Source of the DNA: Bacteroidales bacterium | GTDB taxonomy: Bacteria > Bacteroidota > Bacteroidia > Bacteroidales > WCHB1-69 | Direction: 5' to 3' | Assembly (NCBI GenBank): GCA_017615795.1 | Contig: JAFZZK010000020.1 | Span: forward strand, 1 to 64,000 | DNA length: 64,000 nt | Shown: positions 36,630 through 45,475 of the stretch, in pieces | Position numbering within the stretch: the first letter of the stretch is position 1 | How the letters are laid out: each line of letters opens with the position of its first letter | Notes under the pieces: model-generated | What the model was told of the DNA's origin: nothing | Database searches by the model: none | The model's input: the letters and a program-made list of their open reading frames with translations, nothing else | Made by a program: the position numbers and the translations under genes

Positions 36630-36912
36630 AAAAAAAACGTGACCCCCCTTATATTTTCCACCAAGGCATCTGGAAAGCCCATCGACAAAATATAGAGGAG
36701 GGCTCACGTGAACGTGAGCAATAACCTCCTGTCTTAGTCGAAAAATTTTCCAGATTTTTGATGGTCAGACAAAAGCAATTGCTTTAGTATGAACAGGGTC
36801 GTTTTTTATTCTGTATGTGGTGTATTTTTAATTTGTTATACAATGATTTTAATCTATATGACTATGTTAAAATGCATCATGGGGAAACGGTATGCCCAGG
36901 CGCATGATCACG
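36630..36912 (-). ncRNA. structured non-coding RNA candidate of unknown family
   Basis: A ~283-base minus-strand unit with its own -7 element (36916-36923) and a 3' T8 tract (36630-36637). The ends pair: CGTGATC (36906-36912) with GGTCACG (36638-36644). Inside, CCTGGGCAT (36892-36900) pairs with ATGCCTTGG (36661-36669), and CCCAT (36879-36883) pairs with ATGGG (36678-36682). Near the 3' half lies a strong hairpin: GCTCACGT (36702-36709) with ACGTGAGC (36712-36719), capped by AGGAGG/CCTCCT (36696-36701 with 36725-36730). The nested pairing gives a rod with internal loops, as in 6S-like RNAs, but the length is greater and no family core of tmRNA, SRP RNA or RNase P is present. Confidence 0.65.
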
Positions 36913-36915
36913 GGG

Positions 36916-36923
36916 CAAAAATA
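36916..36923 (-). promoter_or_regulatory. -7 element for the structured RNA
   Basis: On the minus strand TATTTTTG. The predicted start falls at the first base of the RNA closing stem. A TTTT sequence lies at the -33 distance (36943-36946). It sits 30-40 bases past the ispG stop codon. Confidence 0.6.
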
Positions 36924-36954
36924 GCATTTTATCCGATTCCGTAAAAGCATCTTT

Positions 36955-38310
36955 TTATTTTGCCATCATTTTGTCATTCAACAACTTCTCAAGATGTTTC
37001 ATAGCTTGTTCCACGGAAAGCGCCTCCGTGAGACGTGTTTTGCCCTCATAAACACAGACGGTGCCATGCGAGGCACCCACAATGCCGAAGTCGGCATCCG
37101 CCATCTCGCCAGGCCCGTTGACGATGCACCCCATCACCCCGACTTTCAGCCCGGGGTAACCGGAGAAGCGCTCCTTTACCTGCGACAACACCGATTGTAT
37201 GTCGTACTGCGTGCGTCCGCAGGAAGGGCATGAGATAAACTCTGTCTTGATCATCTTGATACGGCAGGCCTGCAGGATGGTCGCCTCCAATTCCGCACAT
37301 TCATCTTTCCCAAAACGAGGATTTATCAATTTCACGTCCTTGATCCGGTGATTGTAATAGGCATGTCCCGCCAACGCCGAGGCCTTGGCCAGCCATGTTT
37401 CCCAATCTGGCTCGTCGCAAGCATACTCCATTACGCCGTCGTGAAGGGTGTAATCACGCGGGGAGAGTGTTTTTGCGGCCTCCACCAGTTTGTGTGCAAA
37501 CGGGGTTTCGTTTTCCGGCGGCTCGGTCAAGGAGACACGCACGGTGTCACCCACCCCCATAAGCAGCAGTGCTGCGATGCCGGCAGCGGACTTCACGCGT
37601 CCTTCAAGGCCATTGCCCGCCTCGGTCACTCCAATGTGCAGCGGATAGGTACATCCCCGCCGGGCCATCTCCTGATGCAACAGCAAAGTGGCCTCCACCA
37701 TGGTATGGACGTTGGAGGATTTCATGGAGACGACCACCTTGTGGAAATCGTAATGCTCGCAGATGTCAACCCACTCGAGAGCTGACTGCACCATGGCGCG
37801 CGGGGTGTTGCCATAGCGGCTTACAATGCGGTCGCAAAGCGATCCGTGATTGATGCCGAGCCTGATGGCCGTGCCATGTTCCCTGCAAATGCGAAACAGC
37901 GGTGCAGCACGAAGCGCCATGCGTTCCACAGCGTCGCTGTACTCCGAGTCTGACAAATCGAGTTGCTTGAAGCTGCGTTTGTCCACATAGTTTCCCGGGT
38001 TGATGCGCACCTTGTCCACTATGGAGGCTACAGCTTCGGCCACCTTGGGGTTAAAGTGGACATCCGCGACCAGAGGCACATCCACGCCGTCGGCACGCAA
38101 CTGGTCCCGAATAGCGCGCATAGCCTCCACTTCCTGGAGCGAGGGCACAGTGAGACGCACCATCTGGGCACCTGCAGCGACCATGCGCTTGACCTGCGCC
38201 ACGGAAGCCGCCACATCCCTGGTGTCTGTGTTGGTCATCGACTGTACCACGACAGGCGATGAGCCACCGATGGTGACATTCCCGATATTGAAAGAAGTCT
38301 TGCTATTCAT
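36955..38310 (-). CDS. ispG: 4-hydroxy-3-methylbut-2-enyl diphosphate synthase
   Basis: 451 residues. The TIM-barrel part has VVQSMTNTDTRDVAASVAQVKRM, PLVADVHFNPKVAEA, DKVRINPGNYVD and RLGINHGSL. The 4Fe-4S ligands lie in ISCPSCGRTQYD and VGVMGCIVNGPGEMADADFGIVG. It makes HMBPP in the MEP pathway. Bacteroidota IspG proteins often carry a large inserted domain and reach ~600 residues; this one has only a short extra segment, so it is intermediate between that form and the short E. coli form. Confidence 0.95.
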   Translation of the reverse strand: MNSKTSFNIGNVTIGGSSPVVVQSMTNTDTRDVAASVAQVKRMVAAGAQMVRLTVPSLQEVEAMRAIRDQLRADGVDVPLVADVHFNPKVAEAVASIVDKVRINPGNYVDKRSFKQLDLSDSEYSDAVERMALRAAPLFRICREHGTAIRLGINHGSLCDRIVSRYGNTPRAMVQSALEWVDICEHYDFHKVVVSMKSSNVHTMVEATLLLHQEMARRGCTYPLHIGVTEAGNGLEGRVKSAAGIAALLLMGVGDTVRVSLTEPPENETPFAHKLVEAAKTLSPRDYTLHDGVMEYACDEPDWETWLAKASALAGHAYYNHRIKDVKLINPRFGKDECAELEATILQACRIKMIKTEFISCPSCGRTQYDIQSVLSQVKERFSGYPGLKVGVMGCIVNGPGEMADADFGIVGASHGTVCVYEGKTRLTEALSVEQAMKHLEKLLNDKMMAK

Positions 38311-38352
38311 ACTTTAAACAGAATGTTGGGGCGTCTCATGCGCAAACTGTCA

Positions 38353-39393
38353 CTAACTTTTAAGATTGCGGAAGCCCTGGGCTTGCAGTTCAATCAGGCA
38401 GTTGTCGCCCGTGACGAGATGACAACCCGCAGCCTTCTCTTTGATATAACCTATGATGGAGACATTGGCCACATTCTTGACCTTCTCGAAGTCGGACTGC
38501 CGGATGGTGAACATCAGCTCGTAGTCGTCGCCCCCATTAAGGGCAGCCACCGTATGCACAATGTCAAGATCCTTGAGGGTGGTGAACGTGAGTTCCGTCA
38601 TGGGCAATTTTTCCTCAAAGAGGTCGCATCCCATGTTGGAGGCGCGGCAGATTTGCATGGCGGCGGCGGCGATTCCGTCGGACACGAGCGTCATGGCAGT
38701 GGGCAGGATATCCTCGCGCCGCAAAGCCTCCACAATGTCGAGGCGCGGTTCAGGCTTGAGCTGTCGGCGCAGCAAATAATCCTTGCCCTCGAAATCGGGT
38801 TGCATGTCAGGCTGTGCCAAAAACACCTTCTTCTCGCGCTCCAACAGAAGCAGGCCGGCATACGCCGCTGCAAAATCGCCCGAGACGCAAATCAGCTCGT
38901 TCTCCTTCGCACCCTGGCGTGTGAGCAAACGAGCGGGTTCGCACTCGCCCATGGCTGTCACCGTTATCACCAAATCCTTGCGCGAAGTTGAAAGGTCCAA
39001 CCCCACCACATCGACATGAGCGCCATCGCAGCAGGCACGCACCCCGTCCAGCAGCTCGCTGACATTCTTCAGGTCAAAGCGGTCGGAGACGCACACGTTG
39101 ACCATCAAATGCGTCGGAATGGCATTCATACCCAACAAGTCGGAGATGGCAATGGTCACCACCTTGTAACCCAAATGGATCAGCGGCACGTAGGTCAAGT
39201 CGAAGTGGACGTTTTCCAAGAAGACTTTTGTGGTAGAGACCACATTCTCTTCAAAGGGAGCAACCACGGCAGCGTCATCGCCGATGCCAACGACGGTGGA
39301 GCCATTTTCTGTCGGGAAAAATTTGGCAAATTCCTCTATCAGCTCATATTTGCCGAGCTGGGGAGTCTCTTTATCTTTTATTGTATCATCCAT
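38353..39393 (-). CDS. thiL: thiamine-monophosphate kinase
   Basis: 346 residues from the ATG at 39393 (MDDTIKDKETPQLGKYELIEEF). The open frame continues upstream but with sequence antisense to ybaK. Motifs are VVGIGDDAAVV, VHFDLTYVPLIHLGYKVVTIAISDLLGMNA, VVGLDLSTS and LVSDGIA. The usual GGDT block reads GLDLS here. It phosphorylates thiamine phosphate to the diphosphate. No thi operon or TPP riboswitch is next to it. It lies 26 bases after ybaK. Confidence 0.93.
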   Translation of the reverse strand: MDDTIKDKETPQLGKYELIEEFAKFFPTENGSTVVGIGDDAAVVAPFEENVVSTTKVFLENVHFDLTYVPLIHLGYKVVTIAISDLLGMNAIPTHLMVNVCVSDRFDLKNVSELLDGVRACCDGAHVDVVGLDLSTSRKDLVITVTAMGECEPARLLTRQGAKENELICVSGDFAAAYAGLLLLEREKKVFLAQPDMQPDFEGKDYLLRRQLKPEPRLDIVEALRREDILPTAMTLVSDGIAAAAMQICRASNMGCDLFEEKLPMTELTFTTLKDLDIVHTVAALNGGDDYELMFTIRQSDFEKVKNVANVSIIGYIKEKAAGCHLVTGDNCLIELQAQGFRNLKS

Positions 39394-39419
39394 TATATCA
39401 AGGATTTTCTTATTAAAAC

Positions 39420-39881
39420 TCAAACAAGGTCCACAAATTGGGCGCCGACCAACGTGGCGAGGTCTGTCGCGGAGAGCTGGACTTGCGCCCCCACTTTGCC
39501 GGCACTGCAACAAATCGTGTCGAACAGCGTTGCGCTCTCTTCTATGAACGTCGGGAAGGGCTTTTTCATGCCAACGGGCGAGCATCCCCCATGAATGTAG
39601 CCCGTCAAGGGCAGCAGTTCCTTTTGCTTGATCATCTGGATGCTCTTCACGCGGGCGGCCTTGGCTGCCTTCTTCAGGTCAAGGGTGGAACAAACAGGAA
39701 TCACAAACACATAATGCCCGCCATCGTTACCCACTGTCACGAGAGTCTTGAAAACCTGCATCGGGTCTTCGCCCAGCAAATTCGCAATCGTGGCCCCGTC
39801 GGTCACGCTATTGTCGTAGTCGTGCGGGGTGAACGCGATGCCCTGCTGGGTCAAGATACGCATAACATTGGTCTTTTCCAT
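39420..39881 (-). CDS. ybaK: Cys-tRNA(Pro)/prolyl-tRNA editing protein
   Basis: 153 residues with the YbaK/EbsC pattern: MEKTNVMRILTQQGI, VFKTLVTVGNDGGHYVFVIPV, LDLKKAAKAARVKSIQMI, and GYIHGGCSPVGMKK where the Gly-Gly-x-Ser-Pro loop forms the deacylation site. It clears mischarged Cys-tRNA(Pro). It lies in the long minus-strand run between the DUF4293 gene and thiL. Confidence 0.95.
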   Translation of the reverse strand: MEKTNVMRILTQQGIAFTPHDYDNSVTDGATIANLLGEDPMQVFKTLVTVGNDGGHYVFVIPVCSTLDLKKAAKAARVKSIQMIKQKELLPLTGYIHGGCSPVGMKKPFPTFIEESATLFDTICCSAGKVGAQVQLSATDLATLVGAQFVDLV

Positions 39882-39958
39882 AACGATTTAAAAAAATGCC
39901 AGGCCAAGATCCGGATGGACAACCTGGCTCGGCAATGGATTTACAATATTATATAATA

Positions 39959-40447
39959 TTAGCGCAGGCGGTCGGCGGCATGCACCAACGCCTCGTCGCG
40001 CTTGATAAACTTGTTGGCCAAGAAAAGGCAAATCGCCTCGACAAAGACCAATATCAACAGCAACGCCTTATTGGCAAAAAGGAACTCATAGTCCATTTGA
40101 TTGATGCTAAAATACTTCTTAAACACCACATCCGGACAAACCCACAGCATTAGCATCAACGTCACCAGATAGACAATCATCGTGATTGACACGATTCTAA
40201 CTTGACGGGCGCGGTTCTTGTAGGAGAACAGGGCGAGCAAGGAGAGTCCGGCACAAGCAACTAAGCATAGTGCGACGTAATAGACTTTCACGACCGCATG
40301 GCCATCTGCCATGTTATATTTGAGGACTAATGAGTTAAACACATATTGATAATCCTGCGTGTTGATATAGGCTATGGGGATAAAAAGCAGCACAATAGGG
40401 ATAATGGCTGCAACCAGCAGGAAAATGGATTGAATTCTTTGAATCAT
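39959..40447 (-). CDS. DUF4293 family membrane protein
   Basis: 162 residues with four membrane segments. The start MIQRIQSIFLLVAAIIPIVLLFIPIAY and the end IKRDEALVHAADRLR are the conserved ends of DUF4293, a family seen in Bacteroidota. Function unknown. It is probably in the inner membrane. It is followed 77 bases on by ybaK. Confidence 0.9.
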   Translation of the reverse strand: MIQRIQSIFLLVAAIIPIVLLFIPIAYINTQDYQYVFNSLVLKYNMADGHAVVKVYYVALCLVACAGLSLLALFSYKNRARQVRIVSITMIVYLVTLMLMLWVCPDVVFKKYFSINQMDYEFLFANKALLLILVFVEAICLFLANKFIKRDEALVHAADRLR

Positions 40448-40505
40448 TTTCTTTTTAAGATTATTAGTTGATTATTATTTGCGGTTATAAAGAAAAAGTA
40501 TGGGA

Positions 40506-41096
40506 CTACTGGAACTCCTTGTTTAAAGTTATCGTGGGCAGTTTTAGACTGTTTTCCTTGGTGCCGGCGTATGGGGTGAGCTTGACTTTCACCTTTGAAG
40601 GTTTGCCATCGCCATAGTCCATCAGATTCTTGGTAAAATTGATGATATCGCCCACCTGTCCATTTTTGACGATGCTGATGATGTCAGCCGAAATGGGGAC
40701 AGGGATCGTAAGCGTGGAATTGGGATTGATGATGTATGTCTTGTCCTGATTTTTTCCGGAAGCGATGAAAGAATCGTCCAGGAACAGATCATAATCGAAA
40801 GCGAACAATTTCGCCACATGGGGAGTTTCGTTCTTGACATTGACATTGACGCTGGCCTTGACCGTAAAGTCACGATTCGATATGGCGGTCGCGGCCTTTT
40901 GCAAATTGTTGACAGACAAGTCGGAGACACCGTGAATATTACTCAGGTTAATGTCGGCCCAAGTGACATTGGAGACACTGGCCAGATTAAATTTGCAGTT
41001 CACCAAATTGGCCACTTGGCTGAGGGTGGAGCACCCCACAATCAAGACAATTGCGATAACCATCAGAGCGACGGCTGTTTTCTTCAAATATTTCAT
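40506..41096 (-). CDS. LEA type 2-like lipoprotein
   Basis: 196 residues. The lipoprotein signal MKYLKKTAVALMVIAIVLIVGC puts the acylated Cys at residue 22. The mature part alternates strands with VKASVNVNVKNETPHVAKLFAFDYDLFLDDSFIASGK and STLTIPVPISADI, the layout of the WHy/LEA-2 fold. Its role in bacteria is not known. It lies 20 bases after lolD, whose transporter would sort such lipoproteins to the outer membrane. Confidence 0.75.
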   Translation of the reverse strand: MKYLKKTAVALMVIAIVLIVGCSTLSQVANLVNCKFNLASVSNVTWADINLSNIHGVSDLSVNNLQKAATAISNRDFTVKASVNVNVKNETPHVAKLFAFDYDLFLDDSFIASGKNQDKTYIINPNSTLTIPVPISADIISIVKNGQVGDIINFTKNLMDYGDGKPSKVKVKLTPYAGTKENSLKLPTITLNKEFQ

Positions 41097-41116
41097 TTTG
41101 CTGGTAATAAATTATG

Positions 41117-41767
41117 TTATAACACTTGGCCATCCTTGAGCACGATTTTCCGGTCAGACAAGGTGGCAAGTTCTTCGTTATGGGTGACGATGATAAAAGT
41201 TTGGTGGAATTGGTCGCGCAGGTCGAAGAAGAGTTGGTGGAGTTTCTTGGCATTGTCCGTGTCGAGGTTGCCTGAAGGCTCGTCGGCGAGGATAAGCTCG
41301 GGGTTGTTCATCAGGGCACGGGCCACGGCCACGCGCTGTTGTTCGCCGCCGGAGAGTTGCGAGGGCTTATGCTCGGCGCGCTCCTTGAGTTTCAGGAAAT
41401 CCAGCAGCTCATGGGCACGCACCAAGGCGTCCTTGCGGCTCTTTCCCGCAATCATGGCGGGCAGCGCCACATTCTCCACCGCCGTAAACTCGGGCAGCAG
41501 GTGATGAAATTGGTAGACAAAGCCGATGTGACGGTTGCGGAATTCCGACAGCTGGTCGTCGCCAAGCTGATTAAGATGCGTGCCGTCAATGACAACCTCA
41601 CCCTTGTCGGGGCGGTCGAGCGTGCCGATAAGATGCAACAAGGTGGACTTGCCGGCCCCTGAAGGGCCGACAATCGTTACCACCTTGGAGTTTTCTATTT
41701 TGAGGTTGATGCCACGCAAAACCCGCAGGGCCCCGTAGCTCTTTTCGACACCGCGAATCTCAATCAT
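41117..41767 (-). CDS. lolD: lipoprotein-releasing ABC transporter ATP-binding protein LolD-like
   Basis: 216 residues from the ATG at 41767. Walker A is GPSGAGKS at 34-41, the signature is [15 protein letters not shown], and Walker B is [12 protein letters not shown]. The start [24 protein letters not shown] is typical of the MacB/LolD group. It would pair with a LolCE-type permease that is not encoded here. Its start overlaps the etfA stop as TAATG, so translation is coupled to etfA even though the functions seem unrelated. Confidence 0.88.
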   Translation of the reverse strand: MIEIRGVEKSYGALRVLRGINLKIENSKVVTIVGPSGAGKSTLLHLIGTLDRPDKGEVVIDGTHLNQLGDDQLSEFRNRHIGFVYQFHHLLPEFTAVENVALPAMIAGKSRKDALVRAHELLDFLKLKERAEHKPSQLSGGEQQRVAVARALMNNPELILADEPSGNLDTDNAKKLHQLFFDLRDQFHQTFIIVTHNEELATLSDRKIVLKDGQVL

Positions 41768-42774
41768 TACTTCTTGATTTCCTTGGCGAGACGGGCGGTC
41801 AGCAGGGGCACCACCTTGTTGAGGTCGCACACGATGCCGAGGTCGGCCACGCCGAAGATAGGCGCAAATTTATCCTTGTTGACAGCGATGATGAGGTCCG
41901 ACTCTTCCATGCCGGCGAGGTGCTGGATGGCACCGGAAATACCGAATGCCAAGTAAAGGTCAGGACGCACCGTCTTGCCAGTCTGTCCCACTTGACGATC
42001 ATGGTCCATGACACCAGCGTCAACCATGGCGCGGGAGGAGGCTACTTCTGCATTGGGGAAGGTTCCTGCCAAGCATTCCAACTTGTCGAAGCCCTCTTTG
42101 CAACCTACGCCGCGACCGCCGGAGACCAGCACCTTGGCTTCGGTGATGTCCAATTTGCCTTTGTCGTCTTTCACATTCTCGACCAGGCGCACTTTGAACT
42201 TGGAGGCGTCGAAGGCCGGTTTAAAGTCGATGATTTCACCCTTGCGGGAGGCGTCGCGGCTGATGCGCTGCATGACGCCCGGACGCACGGTGCTCATCTG
42301 CGGGCGATGGTTGGTGCACATGATGGTGGCCATCAGGTTGCCGCCGAAAGCGGGACGGGTCATCATCAGCTCACCCTCCTCGGAGATCTCGAGGCGCGTA
42401 CAGTCGGCGGTAAGGCCGGTGTTGAGATGGCAAGCCAAACGCGGAGCCAGGTCGCGGCCAATGGTGGAAGCCCCAATCATCAAGATGCTGGGGTTGTATT
42501 TCATCACCACCTGATAAAGGGCTTGGGCATACTGCTCGGTCAGATAGTCCTTTAGCTCGGGCTCATCGATGCAGATCACCTCATCGGCACCGTATTCAAT
42601 AAGCATCTGGGCTTGGTTGCGGACTTCATAGCCAGCCAAAACTGCGACGACCTTCTCTTTCAGGACGCCGGCCAGTTCATGGGCTTTGCCGAGCAATTCC
42701 AACGCCACGTTTTGAACGACGCCCTCGCGCTGTTCTGCAAATACAAATATATTTTTATAATCAGATTTTTCCAT
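41767..42774 (-). CDS. etfA: electron transfer flavoprotein alpha subunit
   Basis: 335 residues. The N-terminal half resembles EtfB-type Rossmann domains ([51 protein letters not shown]). The C-terminal FAD domain has [43 protein letters not shown] and [21 protein letters not shown]. It carries the electron-shuttling FAD to the acyl-CoA dehydrogenase encoded two genes upstream. It lies 15 bases after etfB. Confidence 0.96.
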   Translation of the reverse strand: MEKSDYKNIFVFAEQREGVVQNVALELLGKAHELAGVLKEKVVAVLAGYEVRNQAQMLIEYGADEVICIDEPELKDYLTEQYAQALYQVVMKYNPSILMIGASTIGRDLAPRLACHLNTGLTADCTRLEISEEGELMMTRPAFGGNLMATIMCTNHRPQMSTVRPGVMQRISRDASRKGEIIDFKPAFDASKFKVRLVENVKDDKGKLDITEAKVLVSGGRGVGCKEGFDKLECLAGTFPNAEVASSRAMVDAGVMDHDRQVGQTGKTVRPDLYLAFGISGAIQHLAGMEESDLIIAVNKDKFAPIFGVADLGIVCDLNKVVPLLTARLAKEIKK

Positions 42775-42789
42775 AGTGCGTTCGTTCTT

Positions 42790-43569
42790 TTAGATGATGA
42801 ATTTTTCTTTCAATTTGCTGACAATGAGTTCAACAGCCTCTTCGGCATCGACTTCGTAAACCTGACCTGCGGTCTTCTGCGGCTTGGTGAAGGATTTCTT
42901 CACGCGTGTGGGGGAGCCGGAAAGTCCAAGGCGGGATTGATCCACGTCGATTTGGTCGGCGTTCCAGACCTCCACTTCCTTTTCGAAGGCTTCCATGATG
43001 CCCTTGACGCTCATGTAGCGGGGTTGGTTGGCGGTGGCCAGCACGGTGAGCACGCAGGGGGCTTCGACTTCGAGCACTTGGTGACCCTCTTCGGTCTCCT
43101 TCGTGACGGTGCAGAGCTTTCCGTCGACCTTGAGGTCGGTGACGTAGGTAACTTGGGGCAGGTCGAGGTGCTGGGCCAGGGAGACGGGCACCTGGGCGGT
43201 GTCGCCGTCGATGGCCTGGCGACCGCAGATGATGAGGTCGTAGTCGAGGGTTTTGAGCGCGCCGGCGAGGGCGTAGGAGGTGGCCAGCGTGTCGGCGCCC
43301 GCAAAGCGGCGGTCGCTGAGGATGATGGCACGGTCGGCGCCCATGGCGAAGGCCTCGCGGCAGATGGCGTCGGCTTGCGGCGGGCCCATCGTGATGACGG
43401 TCACGTGCGCGCCGAGCTGGTCTTTCAGACGGAGAGCCATCTCAAGGCCGCCCTTGTCGTCGGGGTTCATGATGGAGGGCACGCCGTCGCGAATCAGGGT
43501 TCCCGTCACCGGGTTGATTTTGATTACGTTCGTATTCGGAACTTGTTTTATGCAAACTATGATTTTCAT
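42790..43569 (-). CDS. etfB: electron transfer flavoprotein beta subunit, bifurcating sequence type
   Basis: 259 residues. It starts MKIIVCIKQVPNTNVIKINPVTGTLIR and has ICGRQAIDGDTAQVPVSLAQHL. The GRQAIDGDTAQV wording is that of the clostridial-type EtfB that binds a second FAD and bifurcates electrons; the mitochondrial type has GKQAIDDDxNQ instead. It would take electrons from NADH and split them to crotonyl-CoA and ferredoxin. It lies 18 bases after the dehydrogenase gene. Confidence 0.95.
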   Translation of the reverse strand: MKIIVCIKQVPNTNVIKINPVTGTLIRDGVPSIMNPDDKGGLEMALRLKDQLGAHVTVITMGPPQADAICREAFAMGADRAIILSDRRFAGADTLATSYALAGALKTLDYDLIICGRQAIDGDTAQVPVSLAQHLDLPQVTYVTDLKVDGKLCTVTKETEEGHQVLEVEAPCVLTVLATANQPRYMSVKGIMEAFEKEVEVWNADQIDVDQSRLGLSGSPTRVKKSFTKPQKTAGQVYEVDAEEAVELIVSKLKEKFII

Positions 43570-43587
43570 ACTGTAAAAATTCTTGGG

Positions 43588-44727
43588 TTATTTGAACAAC
43601 TTGCCGGCGATGACCATACGCTGCACTTCGGAGGTGCCTTCGTAGATTTCGGTAATCTTGGCGTCGCGCATCATTCTTTCGATTTCATACTCGCGGGTAT
43701 AGCCGTAGCCGCCATGGAACTGGAGGCACTTGGTGGTCACCTCCATGGCCGTCTCGGCTGCGAACAGCTTGGCCATGGCTGCATCCACGGAATACGGAAG
43801 GTGCATATCCTTCTTGTAGGCAGCCTGGCGCACGAGCAGGCGGGCAGCCTGCACACGGGTCTCGAGATTAGCCATCTGGAACTGCGTATTCTGGAAGGCA
43901 CTGATGGCCTTGCCGAACTGTTTGCGCTCCTTGGTATATTTGACGGTCACATCCATAGCGCCCTGGGCGATGCCAAGGGCCTGGGAGGCGATACCGATAC
44001 GGCCGCCGTCGAGCGTCATCATGGCAATCTTGAAGCCCTTGCCGAGCTCGCCCAGCAGGTTGGCCTTGGGAATGCGGCAGTTTTCGAAAATCAGCTCGCA
44101 GGTGGCGGAACCGCGGATACCCAATTTCTTCTCCTTCTTGCCGATGGAGAAGCCCGGGGTGTCCTTCTCGACGATGAAGGCGCTGATACCCTTGGTGCCG
44201 AGCGACTTGTCGGTCATGGCCATAATCACATAAACGTGGGCATACCCGGCGTTGGTGATGAAAATCTTGCTGCCGTTGAGCACCCACTCCTCGCCGTCGA
44301 GGACTGCGGTGGTCTGCTGCATGGCAGCATCGGTGCCGGCATTAGGCTCAGTCAGGCCGAAAGCGCCGATCCACTCGCCGGAGGCAAGTTTGGGCAGGTA
44401 TTTCATTTTTTGCTCTTCGGTGCCGAATTCCAGTATAGGGTTCATGCAGAGGGAGGTGTGCGCGGAGACAATCACGCCCGTGGTGGCACACACGCGTGAC
44501 AATTCCTCAACAGCCATGATGTACATTTGGTTGGTGCCGCCCTGGCCGCCGTACTCCACGGGGATGGGAATGCCCATGATGCCGATTTTGGCCATCTTCT
44601 CCACGGACTCCATAGGGAAGCGCTCCTGTTCGTCGACTTCAGCCGCCAACGGTTTGATCTCGTTCTCGGCGAACTCGCGAATCATCTGCAAGAAAAGTTC
44701 TTCTCTTTTGTTTAAGCTAAAATCCAT
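43588..44727 (-). CDS. acyl-CoA dehydrogenase (butyryl-CoA type)
   Basis: 379 residues. The family marks are FAENEIKPLAAEVDEQERFP, FGLTEPNAGTDAA, ITNAGYAHVYVIMAMTD, QFGKAISAFQNTQFQMANLETR, and the C-terminal MMRDAKITEIYEGTSEVQRMVIAGKL with the catalytic Glu in IYEGT. The length and the company of etfB and etfA point to the short-chain Bcd group that reduces crotonyl-CoA to butyryl-CoA in fermentation. Exact chain-length preference is not readable. It lies 33 bases after the CoA-transferase gene. Confidence 0.94.
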   Translation of the reverse strand: MDFSLNKREELFLQMIREFAENEIKPLAAEVDEQERFPMESVEKMAKIGIMGIPIPVEYGGQGGTNQMYIMAVEELSRVCATTGVIVSAHTSLCMNPILEFGTEEQKMKYLPKLASGEWIGAFGLTEPNAGTDAAMQQTTAVLDGEEWVLNGSKIFITNAGYAHVYVIMAMTDKSLGTKGISAFIVEKDTPGFSIGKKEKKLGIRGSATCELIFENCRIPKANLLGELGKGFKIAMMTLDGGRIGIASQALGIAQGAMDVTVKYTKERKQFGKAISAFQNTQFQMANLETRVQAARLLVRQAAYKKDMHLPYSVDAAMAKLFAAETAMEVTTKCLQFHGGYGYTREYEIERMMRDAKITEIYEGTSEVQRMVIAGKLFK

Positions 44728-44760
44728 TGTTTAATTATTAAATGTTAATTTTTAATTCTT

Positions 44761-45426
44761 CTAGTCGAGTTGCATGGGTTTGAGATCGGGGGAGATGATA
44801 AGCGTGGCCTCGGTGGCAGCCTTCACATCTTCCACGGTGAACTCAGGATTGAGCTCGGTAAGGACGAGACCCTCCTTAGTAACCTTGATGACACCCATTT
44901 CGGTGACGATAAGGCTGACAGCGTTCTTGGCCGTCAGCGGCAGGTTGCAGCTATGGAGGATTTTGGGGTTGCCCTTCTGAGTGTGCTCCATGGCCACGAT
45001 GACGGTCTTGGCCTGCATCAGGTCCATGGCGCCGCCCATGCCGGCCACCAATTTGCCGGGAACCATCCAGTTGGCGATGTCACCATTCTCGGCCACTTGC
45101 ATGGCACCGAGGATAGTCTTGTCCACGTGTCCGCCTCTGACCATGCAGAAAGAATCGGCTGAGCTGAAGGAGACGGCACCGGGCTGTGCGGTGATGAAGC
45201 CGCCGCCAGAGTTGATGAGGTTGAGGTCTTCCTCGCCTTCGGCGGGAGTCGGACCCATGCCCAACATACCGTTCTCGGTTTGCAGGATCACGTGCACATC
45301 ATTCGGCAGGTAGTTCGGCACCATCGTCGGCAGGCCGATACCCAAGTTCACAACATCGCCGTCTTTCAATTCCTTGGCGACTCTTTTTGCAATGGTTTCT
45401 CTGATTTGAGCTTTATCCATAGTCAT
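44761..45426 (-). CDS. 3-oxoacid/butyrate-acetoacetate CoA-transferase subunit B
   Basis: 221 residues. The class I CoA-transferase B pattern is clear: IAKRVAKELKDGDVVNLGIGLPTMV, VILQTENGMLGMGPTP with the catalytic Glu in ENG, and GGHVDKTILGAMQVAENGDIANWMVPGKLVAGMGGAMDL. It moves CoA between acetoacetate or butyrate and acetyl-CoA or a related acid. It normally needs subunit A, whose gene is usually adjacent; here a promoter sits directly upstream and no subunit A gene is in the window. The gene heads the operon with the dehydrogenase, etfB and etfA. Confidence 0.94.
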   Translation of the reverse strand: MTMDKAQIRETIAKRVAKELKDGDVVNLGIGLPTMVPNYLPNDVHVILQTENGMLGMGPTPAEGEEDLNLINSGGGFITAQPGAVSFSSADSFCMVRGGHVDKTILGAMQVAENGDIANWMVPGKLVAGMGGAMDLMQAKTVIVAMEHTQKGNPKILHSCNLPLTAKNAVSLIVTEMGVIKVTKEGLVLTELNPEFTVEDVKAATEATLIISPDLKPMQLD

Positions 45427-45475
45427 ATATTTTTAAAAGTTAAGACATAAAAACAGATGCCCCACAAAGGGCGGG

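Noticed and set aside
36630..36912. tmRNA, SRP RNA or 6S RNA assignment for the structured RNA
   Set aside because: No tRNA-like domain or CCA end, no SRP GGAA-type core, and longer than standard 6S. Only the rod shape is 6S-like, so no family name is given.
42613..44499. A 628-codon open frame on the plus strand across etfB and the acyl-CoA dehydrogenase
   Set aside because: It is antisense to two well-conserved genes, is full of His/Gly/Asp runs typical of mirror frames in GC-rich DNA, and matches no family.
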